Shown piece by piece: positions 7,884-15,851 of a stretch of 26,421 nucleotides of DNA. The notes under the pieces were generated by a model, which saw nothing but the letters and a program-made list of their open reading frames with translations, was not told where the DNA came from and did no database searches. The position numbers and the translations under genes are program-made. This stretch comes from an uncultured Campylobacter sp. (GTDB lineage Bacteria; Campylobacterota; Campylobacteria; Campylobacterales; Campylobacteraceae), in contig NZ_CAKZTI010000044.1 in the NCBI RefSeq assembly GCF_937921625.1, forward strand, positions 1 to 26,421. The letters run 5' to 3'. Position 1 is the stretch's first letter. Every line of letters starts with the position of its first letter.

Positions 7884-8197
7884 AGTAAATTTAGCGGTAT
7901 TTGCGCTGCATGCGGCAAAATTTTAAAATTTCGCGCTGTTTCTTCGCGGTACAGCGCGTGAATTTAAGCTAAATAGCGTAAATTTTAAAATTTAATGTGG
8001 GCTAAGTTTATCTCTAAATTTAGACCTTTAAATTTGTATAAAATTTTTTGTATCCAGCCAAACCGAATCTTAAGCGAGTGGCAGAATTTAACTTTAAATT
8101 TATCTTGCGTCAATTTAAGCTATAAAATTCCTTAAATTCAAATTTTTCAAAGAAACTTTATTATATACTTCCCATTCACTTTAAAAAAAGGACGACC
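7884..8197. other. infC-rpmI spacer with a probable rpmI promoter
   Basis: A 314-base AT-rich spacer with two copies of AATTTTAAAATT (7919-7930 and 7981-7992). Close to rpmI, TATTATATAC (from 8159) is a plausible -10 region and AAAGGA lies just before the rpmI ATG, so rpmI-rplT probably has its own promoter. No terminator-grade hairpin or gene was seen. Confidence 0.45.
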
Positions 8198-8389
8198 ATG
8201 CCAAAGATGAAAAGCGTGCGCGGTGCCGTCAAGCGTTTTAAAGCGGGCAAAAACAAGATCAAAAGAGGCTCGGCGTTTCGCAGCCATATTTTGACGAAGA
8301 TGTCTCAAAAACGCAAGAGGAATTTGCGCGAGGCCCAATACGTCGATTCTACGAACGTATCTGCGGTTAAAAAAATGCTTTGCAAATAG
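8198..8389 (+). CDS. rpmI: Ribosomal protein bL35
   Basis: A 63-residue basic protein of the 50S subunit. MPKMKSVRGAVKRFKAGKNKIKRGSAFRSHILTKMSQKRKRNLR is the usual bL35 pattern (KTKSAAAKRF..., KR..AFRSHIL.KKS.KRKR.LR). Length is typical (about 64). The RBS AAAGGA is a few bases before the ATG. It is followed after 97 bases by rplT, its normal partner. Confidence 0.98.
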   Translation: MPKMKSVRGAVKRFKAGKNKIKRGSAFRSHILTKMSQKRKRNLREAQYVDSTNVSAVKKMLCK

Positions 8390-8425
8390 TGCGAAGTTAG
8401 TTTTTGACGAAAGTCATTCAAACTC

Positions 8426-8448
8426 CCCTAAATTCATGGATTTTAGGG
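8426..8448 (+). promoter_or_regulatory. Hairpin in the rpmI-rplT spacer
   Basis: CCCTAAA (8426-8432) pairs with TTTAGGG (8442-8448) around a 9-base loop. A second small stem, TCCC/GGGA, follows at 8454-8463. No T run follows, so it is not a terminator. It sits just before the rplT RBS (AAAGGA), where L20-dependent translational control or RNA processing could act. This is inference only. Confidence 0.35.
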
Positions 8449-8486
8449 CAAGATCCCCAAGGGACGCCGATTAAGAAAGGATTAAT

Positions 8487-8843
8487 ATGGCAAGAGTAAA
8501 AACGGGTATCGTTAGACGCCGCCGTCACAACAAGGTGCTAAAGCTTGCGCGCGGATTTTATAGCGCAAGACGCAAACATTTCAGAAAGGCTAAAGAGCAG
8601 CTGGAGAGAAGCCTCGTTTACGCCTTCCGTGACAGACGCGCGAAAAAACGCGATTTCCGCAGACTTTGGATAGTGCGCATCAATGCAGCTTGCAGGCTAA
8701 ACGACATCAGCTATTCTAAATTTATAAACGGACTTAGAAAAGCGGGCATCGAGCTTGATAGAAAAATTTTAGCAAATATGGCTATGAACGACGCCGAAGC
8801 TTTCGCAACCGTCGCGAAGAAGGCAAAAGCGGCATTAAAATAA
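8487..8843 (+). CDS. rplT: Ribosomal protein bL20
   Basis: A 118-residue 50S assembly protein, and in other bacteria also the translational repressor of its own operon. It starts MARVKTGIVRRRRHNKVLKLARGFYSARRKHFRKAKEQLERSLVYAFRDRRAKKRDFRRLWIVRINAA, the full bL20 signature, followed by the globular C-domain with RKILANMAMND. Length is standard. AAAGGA lies seven bases before the ATG. It is the last gene of the translation cluster, closed by a strong hairpin. Confidence 0.99.
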   Translation: MARVKTGIVRRRRHNKVLKLARGFYSARRKHFRKAKEQLERSLVYAFRDRRAKKRDFRRLWIVRINAACRLNDISYSKFINGLRKAGIELDRKILANMAMNDAEAFATVAKKAKAALK

Positions 8844-8848
8844 GCTTT

Positions 8849-8880
8849 AAAATTTAGCCGTCTTAAGGCGGCTAAATTTT
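8849..8880 (+). terminator. Strong intrinsic terminator after rplT
   Basis: AAAATTTAGCCG (8849-8860) pairs with CGGCTAAATTTT-type bases 8869-8880 around a short loop (12-bp stem). The stem starts 6 bases after the stop codon and the 3' arm ends in TTTT. The symmetry also allows function on the minus strand. Confidence 0.85.
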
Positions 8881-8903
8881 TAAATTTCGACAAAGCTTTT
8901 AAT

Positions 8904-8909
8904 TATAAA
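8904..8909 (+). promoter_or_regulatory. Putative -10 element of the autotransporter gene
   Basis: TATAAA, 63-68 bases before the chosen ATG at 8972 and just after the rplT terminator. It is the best -10 match in the spacer. Confidence 0.3.
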
Positions 8910-8971
8910 AGCATGTCTGCAAATTTGTTGAAATTTAAGAATTTGGGTAATTTTATTTGAGGCGGTGCAGA

Positions 8972-10993
8972 ATGCTAAAGTCTTTGAAAAAAATCGTATC
9001 TCTTGCGCTTATCGGTGCAGCAGGGTTCGGCTATGCGAGCGAGCAGAATTCCTGGAGCTATGCAGACGCGCAAAAATCTCCTTCCAACAACACTTCCCGT
9101 TCCGACGTAATGAGCGCTGCGGACAGCTTGGGCGCGAAATTAAGCAGGCGCGACGCGGCTAGCGATAACTCCGCGAGCGACGAGTATGAAAACTCATTTC
9201 GTATCAAGCTCGAGTACGCAAGGGGCTTTGCTAAAAAGGGCTCATATTCGGGCAGGCTTAATAATCAGCGCGTTATGATGCCTGCATTTCGCTGGACGGG
9301 CAATAGCGGCGTAAATGCCGAGTTTTGGAACGGTATTACCAATATAGGCGGCGCGCTGGTTCCTTATGTGGCTTTCGGCTCATACGAAAAGCGCCCAGGA
9401 GGAGATTCTCACTCACAATATTTGGTGCGAAGAGACGAGGATTTGGCTCAAATGCAGCGCAATAAAGCCGCGGGTATCAAAAATCTCGCCTATACTTATA
9501 CGGGCACTACCGGTCCTATCGGTCCTGACGGTCGTCCTACTGCCATTGGTTCAAGTAGAAATTTAAGCCTAGTATATGCCGATATCGATAATTTTGTAAA
9601 TTTCTACGGCAGAGAAAACATCGCGGGATACTTTATCGACGAGGTTGATACCAGAGATAACCCCGCAAATATCGCCTATATGGCTAATATCTACAATTAT
9701 ATCAAGACCAAATACCCTGAAATGCTAGTTTTGGCGAATAACGGCTGGGGCGTGCGCGATGCCATAGCTCCTTATGCGGACGTTTGGATGCTGCAAGAAG
9801 TTCATGCGCTTAACTCAGATAAACCAGAAGATTATATAAACCGCTATCGTACTAGAACTTCGGAGTTTGAAAAAGACCCGGCAAATTCCTCTAAAATTTT
9901 GCACGTCATATATGGCGCCAGGCCCGATCAATACGACGAGATCATAAGGCTATCTCGCGAGCGCAACGCGGCAAATCTATTTATCACCTCCGACACGAAT
10001 GCCTATCCTGGCGGATATGACGATCTGCCTACCTATTTTGAAGCGCTGATGCTGGCGATCAATAACTTCACGCCTAAAAACGGCAGCCTATTTTCGCAGG
10101 TCGTAAGAAGAGGCAATCGGGTAGGCATCGAGATGCCGCGCTCGAAGGTCGATCTGGACCTTACCAAGCTAGCAAGAAATTCCGCTTATAAAAATTTAGC
10201 TGACACCGACGGGCAGGAGTTTAACGTAAACGTAAGCGCGATCGGAAACTACGGCGGGGATTACAAAGACCGCTCGGGCGGCGTCAAATACGATCACAAG
10301 AGCGACGGAATTTTACTCGGAGCCTCCAAGAGAGTAGATGATCTTACGCTGGGCGTGATCTTTGGTTACCAAAAATCGGACGCTTGGTACGAGGGTAAAT
10401 TCGACGGTGTCAAAGAAAACATCAAATCCTACGAGCTCGGTCTGGCGGGCAGATACGATTTTAGCAAGAATGTGGATCTGGCGGTCAATTTAACATATTC
10501 GACGAACGATCATAAATTTGAAACCAACAACGGATTCGGCGCTATCCATGGCGCAAAATACAAGTCGCAAATTTGGGACTTCAGCACCAGAGCCGGGTAT
10601 AAATTCTTATTTGAAAACGGCTATATAAAGCCGTATTTGGGGCTTGGAGCGATTAGGGTGAACGAGGATGCGATCTCTAGGCTTAGGTTTAGCTCCGCTT
10701 CAAAAACTGCGCCAAACGGCACCGCGGGAATTTACGCGATCAAGGCTTTCGGCGATCTGCAGATATTCGCAAATGCGGAGTACGAGCATCGATTTAGCGG
10801 CGATTCGTATCACGCGAGCAGAAAATATTCGGATAGATACGACGTGGAGGGGCTTGATTATTCTAACGGCGTGTTTAACGGCGCGATCGGATTGAAATAT
10901 AAGATCCTTCAAAGCATCGCACTCAGTGCATCGTACGAGCTAAGCGAGAGCAAAAATAGCCTGGCAAGAGCCGCTTTTGACGTTGAGTTTTGA
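8972..10993 (+). CDS. Autotransporter with spherulin-4/GH135-like glycosidase passenger
   Basis: A 673-residue protein in three parts. Residues 1-22 are a signal peptide (MLKSLKKIVSLALIGAAGFGYA). Residues about 100-365 resemble the spherulin-4 (GH135-type) TIM-barrel family: MMPAFRW with a VNAEFWNGI strand, LVPYVAFG, QMQRNKAAGIKNLAYTYTG, and GYFIDEVD with D223-E224 at the end of a strand, then MLVLANNGWG and WMLQEVH with E276. Residues about 414-673 are an autotransporter-type beta-barrel of alternating aromatic strands ending AAFDVEF (terminal Phe). It is predicted to display a sugar hydrolase at the outer surface. The ATG at 8972, with GAGG upstream, is preferred over an in-frame TTG at 8957. 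It is monocistronic. Barrel sure, enzyme family probable, substrate unknown (alpha-1,4-galactosamine polymers are a guess from GH135). Confidence 0.83.
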   Translation: MLKSLKKIVSLALIGAAGFGYASEQNSWSYADAQKSPSNNTSRSDVMSAADSLGAKLSRRDAASDNSASDEYENSFRIKLEYARGFAKKGSYSGRLNNQRVMMPAFRWTGNSGVNAEFWNGITNIGGALVPYVAFGSYEKRPGGDSHSQYLVRRDEDLAQMQRNKAAGIKNLAYTYTGTTGPIGPDGRPTAIGSSRNLSLVYADIDNFVNFYGRENIAGYFIDEVDTRDNPANIAYMANIYNYIKTKYPEMLVLANNGWGVRDAIAPYADVWMLQEVHALNSDKPEDYINRYRTRTSEFEKDPANSSKILHVIYGARPDQYDEIIRLSRERNAANLFITSDTNAYPGGYDDLPTYFEALMLAINNFTPKNGSLFSQVVRRGNRVGIEMPRSKVDLDLTKLARNSAYKNLADTDGQEFNVNVSAIGNYGGDYKDRSGGVKYDHKSDGILLGASKRVDDLTLGVIFGYQKSDAWYEGKFDGVKENIKSYELGLAGRYDFSKNVDLAVNLTYSTNDHKFETNNGFGAIHGAKYKSQIWDFSTRAGYKFLFENGYIKPYLGLGAIRVNEDAISRLRFSSASKTAPNGTAGIYAIKAFGDLQIFANAEYEHRFSGDSYHASRKYSDRYDVEGLDYSNGVFNGAIGLKYKILQSIALSASYELSESKNSLARAAFDVEF

Positions 10994-11496
10994 TTTTAAT
11001 CGGACGTAGCCCAAGATAGGCAGCCTGAAGCACGACTGTAAATTCCTCTTTGCCGCAAAGCGAAAATTTTATGAAATTTGCGGCTAAATTTTACCTGGGC
11101 TTTGCTGCGAAATTTTAAAATTCCGGCTGCGGATTTCGTTTATATATTTTCTCGCTTTTAAATTTCATGCACTTATCGCTTTTATGCTACTTTCAATATA
11201 AAGAATAATGCGGATTTTGCAGTAGAATTTTGCACGTGTCTTTTAAAAGTGGTCTGAAATTTTAAAGATCTGTGTCTGCTTTAAATTCCGTGATTATTAA
11301 ATTTTAAAATTCCATATGCAAAGAAATTTTAAAATTTTAAATCTGGTTCGATAAAAAGATTTTGCTAAGCAGCGGGATTATAAAAATTCTAAAGCAATTA
11401 CTCGTAAAATTTTATAAAATCCGGATTAATTAAAATCGCTAAGCCTAAGACGATGAGGTAGAATTTTGCGGATCGCTCCGCAAAATTTAAAAGAGA
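10994..11496. other. AT-rich intergenic stretch between the autotransporter and DsbC-like genes
   Basis: About 500 bases between convergent genes, without a credible coding frame. It contains three copies of AATTTTAAAATT (11111-11122, 11300-11311, 11325-11336), two of them only 13 bases apart, and a GCAAAGC/GCTTTGC pair (11055-11105) with a very long loop. The hairpin at 11462-11487 serves the minus-strand gene. No RNA gene was recognised. Confidence 0.55.
11462..11487 (-). terminator. Terminator-like hairpin after the DsbC-like gene
   Basis: AATTTTGCGG (11462-11471) pairs perfectly with CCGCAAAATT (11478-11487) around a 6-base loop, 10 bases beyond the stop on the minus strand. The T residues lie within the distal arm rather than after it. 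It probably ends the selA-selB-dsb transcript. Confidence 0.6.
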
Positions 11497-12210
11497 TTAT
11501 TTTAGCTTGTCTAGTTCGATGATGTAAGGCACTGAGTTTACCCCCGCACCGAAATATTTGGCAGCTAGGGCTTTTGCAGCATTTAGCTCGGCAGCGCTTA
11601 CGTCTTTGGCACCTGCTTTGTTATCTTCGGCGTAGTATTTTCTAAAAACCGCTATCTTTTGCTCGTCAGTTTTAGCATTTTTGATCTCTTTGTAGATGAG
11701 TGCGGATTTTGCGTGGCCGTCATCGCCGTGAACGGAGGTCATGATTATATCGACATTGTTATTTTTTAACGTTTCTTCGATCCTTGCCATCTCTTTGCGG
11801 CAGAATGGGCACAAAGCGTCCGTCAGCATCAAAATCGTAGGTTTTTTTGGATCGTTTCCTAGCTTGATGATATTGTCTTTGCTCTCTGCTTTGAAGACCT
11901 TACTTAGCTGTCCTGCGATGCGGTCTTGTTTGATCTGCTCCTTATAGACTACGCGTTTTTTAGGATCGATGATATCGGTAAAGATCAGATCGCCTTGAGT
12001 GAAGATGATCTCCTCTTGCGACATATTGCCTTGAGAGATTTTTAAAACGACCGCTTCAACGCCCTTTGGCTCGCTAAGTGGGATGCGCTCGGCGATCTTT
12101 ATGTCGATGCCTTGCGGTACGCCGCCGTAGATAGATAGAATTTCGCTGTCGCTTAGAGCCGCGTTCAGGCTCGCTGCGAGCGCAACTGAAGTTAAAATAG
12201 CTTTTTTCAT
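11497..12210 (-). CDS. DsbC/DsbG-like periplasmic thiol-disulfide protein
   Basis: A 237-residue exported protein: signal peptide about 1-18 (MKKAILTSVALAASLNAA), an N-terminal DsbC-like dimerisation-type region (about 19-100), then a thioredoxin fold with C134-P-F-C137 (LMLTDALCPFCRKEM) and the cis-Pro loop SVP228YI. It is expected to reduce or isomerise disulfides in the periplasm. A longer frame begins at 12249, but ATG 12210 has AAGGA upstream and a proper signal sequence. It lies 51 bases after selB on the same strand. As I recall, C. jejuni has the same arrangement (Cj1378-Cj1380), so a link to selenoprotein or Fdh maturation is plausible but unproven. Confidence 0.88.
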   Translation of the reverse strand: MKKAILTSVALAASLNAALSDSEILSIYGGVPQGIDIKIAERIPLSEPKGVEAVVLKISQGNMSQEEIIFTQGDLIFTDIIDPKKRVVYKEQIKQDRIAGQLSKVFKAESKDNIIKLGNDPKKPTILMLTDALCPFCRKEMARIEETLKNNNVDIIMTSVHGDDGHAKSALIYKEIKNAKTDEQKIAVFRKYYAEDNKAGAKDVSAAELNAAKALAAKYFGAGVNSVPYIIELDKLK

Positions 12211-12261
12211 TTTTTTCCTTTGCAAAAAATTCCGCGCATTGTAGTGCAAAATTTTAAATTT

Positions 12262-14082
12262 TTACTTTTTCAAATAGCGTTTATTGTCGATCGTCACGAT
12301 ATTTCCCATTTTATCTAGGTATTCGAGGTAGCAGATAACGAATTTCCTGCTAAGCCCAAGCTCCTCTTTGGCGTTCGTGATGTTTACGAAACCCTCTTTT
12401 TCGATGATTGCGTAGAGGCGCTTGATCGCTAGGGCTAAATTTTCGGCCTCGACGAAGAGATTGTGCGCGAGACGGACGACCTTTTTGGCGTAGGTCAGCT
12501 TCTTTAGCGCGTCATCGCCGCTACTGCGGTCGATCTCCAGCTCGTCATAGACGTTATAAGGCGCGAGAGGCGCGATTCCGCCCTTTTTGATGAGATCAAA
12601 AATTTTACTCTCCAGGCTCTGCTTAAGCGCGTCAAAATCCACTCCCGATTTTACGTAAACTCCGCCCTTTTTGGAGACGATACCGCTCCGCTCAAGCTCG
12701 CTAAGCGCGCGCGCAGCAAGATCTTCGCTGGCCCACGAGAGCTTTAGGGCGATCGAGGCGGGCGAAAAGATCGCGTAGTCGTTTTTTGAGATGATAAATT
12801 TTATGAAGTTTTTTACGTCCTCGATCGCGCTTAGATCGTAAACGCATAAATTTGCTTCGTCAAAATATGTCCCTTCTATGCCGCGCGCGATCTTTACCGC
12901 TTCGTCGTACTCCATTCCGAAGCGCTGATACGCCGAAAATAGCCCGAATCCGTGCTTGTGAAAGCCGCTTAGAATTTTAAATGCTTCGGTGAAATTTCGC
13001 TTCAAAAGCGCGGTGAGAAGTACGGCTTTGCTCTGCTTTTTTAGCGGCTCGACTACGGCGTTTAGCACGCGCCCGCCGCCGATTACGCGCGAGTTTGCCA
13101 AGCAGACGAATGGCTCGCCGAATTTCAAAAACATCGTTTTGTCAAATTTAAAGCTTACGAGCTTCTCGCCGCTTGGAAGTTCTTTTAAAATGAGCGCTTT
13201 TGCCGCGCTTTGCTTGCTTCCGACGCAAAACAGCACGTCTTGATTATGCGAAATTTCGCCGCTAAAGGTGCAGTCCGCTTCATTAAAGCCGCGGAAAAAG
13301 CCCTTTTTGCTTAGGATTTGCCCCTTTTGCAGCTCGCTCGTTTTGGCGTCCAGACTTAGCGCGACGCGGTTTGGAGCCTGCGCTAGCGGCGTGTCCTCGT
13401 CATGGATCTGCACGCTTTTGACATTAAAAATTTTACCCAGATCGCAGTTATAAAGCTTCTCGCCCTTTGAAATAGCGCCGTTAATTAGGCTGCCCGTTAC
13501 GATGGTGCCAAGCCCCTTAAGCGAAAAGACGCGGTCGATGTAGTAGTGCACGACGCCGCCTCCTTGGCGCTGCGCGGGCTTGATATTAAAGAGATAGTTT
13601 TTCAGCTCGGCGATGCTTGCGGGATCTTTTATGCTGATAAAAAAGGTGTTTAAAATTTGCAAATCCTTAAATTTGCCGATGTATTCCCTGCACTGCGCCG
13701 CAACCTCCGCCTTGCGCGCGTCGCCCACCAGATCGCACTTGCTGATACACAAGATCACGCTTTTTACCCCGAGCAGCGATAAAATTTGAATATGCTCGCG
13801 GCTTTGCGGCATCAGCCCGTCGTCCGCGGCGACTACTAGCATCGCAGCGTCGAAGGCATACGCGCCGCTAATCATCGTCTTTACTAGATTTTCATGCCCC
13901 GGAACGTCGATGAAAGCGACGTTGGTGTTCCCAGAGCGCAGATGCGAAAAGCTAAGATCGATCGTGATGCCACGTTCTTTTTCGCTCGACATTCGGTCTC
14001 CTTCAAAGCCGTTTAGCGCCTTGATTAATGCGGTCTTTCCGTGATCGATATGGCCTGCGGTGCCGATGATTACGCTATTCAT
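12262..14082 (-). CDS. selB: Selenocysteine-specific elongation factor SelB
   Basis: A GTPase that delivers Sec-tRNA(Sec) to UGA codons by binding the SECIS hairpin. It has 606 residues (E. coli 614). The GTP-binding motifs are all present: G1 GHIDHGKT (residues 10-17), G2 GITIDLSF, G3 DVPGHE and G4 SKCD. Two beta-barrel domains follow (GLGTIVTGSLI at about 195), and the C-terminal third is a run of winged-helix segments used for SECIS binding, ending NKRYLKK. The start overlaps the end of selA by 8 bases, so the two are translationally coupled. The matching client, fdhA with an in-frame UGA, is 5 kb away in this window. Confidence 0.97.
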   Translation of the reverse strand: MNSVIIGTAGHIDHGKTALIKALNGFEGDRMSSEKERGITIDLSFSHLRSGNTNVAFIDVPGHENLVKTMISGAYAFDAAMLVVAADDGLMPQSREHIQILSLLGVKSVILCISKCDLVGDARKAEVAAQCREYIGKFKDLQILNTFFISIKDPASIAELKNYLFNIKPAQRQGGGVVHYYIDRVFSLKGLGTIVTGSLINGAISKGEKLYNCDLGKIFNVKSVQIHDEDTPLAQAPNRVALSLDAKTSELQKGQILSKKGFFRGFNEADCTFSGEISHNQDVLFCVGSKQSAAKALILKELPSGEKLVSFKFDKTMFLKFGEPFVCLANSRVIGGGRVLNAVVEPLKKQSKAVLLTALLKRNFTEAFKILSGFHKHGFGLFSAYQRFGMEYDEAVKIARGIEGTYFDEANLCVYDLSAIEDVKNFIKFIISKNDYAIFSPASIALKLSWASEDLAARALSELERSGIVSKKGGVYVKSGVDFDALKQSLESKIFDLIKKGGIAPLAPYNVYDELEIDRSSGDDALKKLTYAKKVVRLAHNLFVEAENLALAIKRLYAIIEKEGFVNITNAKEELGLSRKFVICYLEYLDKMGNIVTIDNKRYLKK

Positions 14083-15685
14083 AAATTTCTCCGATCTTTT
14101 TTATTAAATCTTGTAAGTCGCTTTTTAAAATCGATCTGAAATCGAGCAAAAATTTATCATCCTCGATCCGCCCGATTATGCCCGCAGCGCGAAATTTTGC
14201 CTGCGTGCTCTGTGGATCTGCGCCGTCAAGTATCGCAAGCGCGACGCTAGGGTATGAGGCGCCGGGCATCGTACCGCCGCCTACGAAGGTGGTAGTAGGC
14301 ACGATTTGCGATTTTGCGCTGATGCGAGATTGCACTAGCTCCGCTCGCTCACGCAGCTCGTCCAGGCTCAGATGGATCTGATCTATCGTCGTGATGAGGT
14401 GAAATTCTTTATTTATATACGCCTTGATGGTCTCGGCAAGCAGGCTTAGCGTGATCTTGTCCACGCGCAGCATTCGCAGTAGCTGGTTTTTACGCAGGCG
14501 CGCGATGAGCTCGTGATCTCCTAGAATGATGCCGCACTGCACGGAGCCGAAAAGCTTGTCGCCGCTAAAGCTAAGCAGCCGCACGCCGTTTTTTAAAAGC
14601 TCAAAAATGGATGGCTCGCTTTTGCCTAGCCCAAATCCCAGCTCGCTTGCGTAGCCGCTTCCAAGATCGTAATAATCGATGATCTCGTTAAAGTTTTCTG
14701 CTTTTTTCATGCTAAATTTTGCAGGGCAAATTTTAGAAGCTTGAGCGGAAATTTCGCTCTCTCCGTCTTCATGAAAACACTCGCTCTTTTCGGACGGCTC
14801 GCCGCTATTTAAATTTAGAGCATTCGCAGAAGCTGCCGCTAAGCTTAAACCATTCGCCGCGGAATTTAGAATTTCGCTCGCCGTATCCGCCCGCCCGCCG
14901 CAAAGATTTTCTAAATTTTTAAAATTCGCCGCTCTAAGCGCTAAAAATTCTCTCTTTGCCTGTGAGGCACGGCGTGCCAAAGCTGCAACTTCCGCAGCGC
15001 TTACGCTAGAGCTGAAGCCTGAAATTTTAAAATTTGAGCGGTGCACCTTCATCAAGATCGCCGTGTTTTCATTGATCGCTTCTTCGTAATCGTCCAGCTT
15101 GGTTTTGTTCGTGGTGCCGATCTCTACTAGCTTTGCGCCCGAGTTTGCCATCACTTCGCTCACCCGAAAGCTCCCGCCGATCTCGACTAGCTCGCCGCGG
15201 CTTACCACGACTTCGCGTCCGCGCGCGAAGGTATTTAGCACCAAAAATACCGCCGCAGCGTTGTTATTTACCACGAGTGCGTCCTGCGCGCCGAAGAGTT
15301 CGCTGCACAAAAGCGCTATGTAGTCGTATCTGTTGCCGCGTGCGCCCTCGGATAGGTCGTATTCTAAATTTGAATACGAGGTGATGATCTTTTGCGCGCG
15401 GGCTAAAATTTCGGCGCTGATGACGCTGCGGCCGAGGTTTGTGTGTAGCACGACGCCGGTTGCGTTAATGAGCGGCTTAAGGCTTAAGTTTTGAAATTTT
15501 TCGTAGCGCGATTTGATGCGCGCGATGATCTCGCTTTCGCTTGCGACCGCGCCTCCTTGCAGCGCCTTTTCGCGCTCCTGCCCGATAAGCTCTTGCGCGA
15601 TTTTGATGATTTGCGGGCGGAGGCAGTTCTGAAACTCTCGCGCGTTTGCGATTTTGTCGATTTTTGGTAGTTTGATTCGTTGCAT
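14075..15685 (-). CDS. selA: Selenocysteine synthase SelA with a large internal insertion
   Basis: Converts Ser-tRNA(Sec) to Sec-tRNA(Sec) with PLP and selenophosphate. The family core is intact: INATGVVLHTNLGRS (73-87), NNNAAAVFLVLN, RGELVEIGGSFRV, KVHRSNFKI, DYYDLGSGY (337-345), the PLP lysine K377 in LSFSGDKLFGSVQCGI, and a C-terminal TTTFVGGGTMPG. At 536 residues it is about 90 longer than typical SelA (440-463). The surplus is a low-complexity Ala/Asn/Ser/Glu-rich block, about 242-335, inserted between the helix AAEVAALARRA and the DLGSG strand. The frame stays open through it, so it is probably tolerated as a surface loop. The gene starts a selA-selB-dsbC-like operon, divergent from the ferredoxin gene. 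Confidence 0.96.
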   Translation of the reverse strand: MQRIKLPKIDKIANAREFQNCLRPQIIKIAQELIGQEREKALQGGAVASESEIIARIKSRYEKFQNLSLKPLINATGVVLHTNLGRSVISAEILARAQKIITSYSNLEYDLSEGARGNRYDYIALLCSELFGAQDALVVNNNAAAVFLVLNTFARGREVVVSRGELVEIGGSFRVSEVMANSGAKLVEIGTTNKTKLDDYEEAINENTAILMKVHRSNFKISGFSSSVSAAEVAALARRASQAKREFLALRAANFKNLENLCGGRADTASEILNSAANGLSLAAASANALNLNSGEPSEKSECFHEDGESEISAQASKICPAKFSMKKAENFNEIIDYYDLGSGYASELGFGLGKSEPSIFELLKNGVRLLSFSGDKLFGSVQCGIILGDHELIARLRKNQLLRMLRVDKITLSLLAETIKAYINKEFHLITTIDQIHLSLDELRERAELVQSRISAKSQIVPTTTFVGGGTMPGASYPSVALAILDGADPQSTQAKFRAAGIIGRIEDDKFLLDFRSILKSDLQDLIKKIGEIYE

Positions 15686-15851
15686 TGCGACCCCGATGCC
15701 TTAAAATTTAGGCGATTTTATCATTTAAAGCTTTGATTTTGCTTTATCTATAAAATTATTAATTTAAATTCGATTTACTTTAAGTGCAGAATTTAAAAGC
15801 TGTTTAGAAAATAAGAGTAAAACCCGCCTAATTATCAATTTAGGATAGATT

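Noticed and set aside
12211..12249. Longer start for the DsbC-like protein
   Set aside because: The 13 extra residues precede a complete signal peptide and lack an RBS, whereas AAGGA lies before ATG 12210.
14675..14965. Insertion in SelA as a mobile element or intron
   Set aside because: No inverted-repeat ends, target duplication or transposase coding. The reading frame stays open and the composition matches other low-complexity segments in the window.
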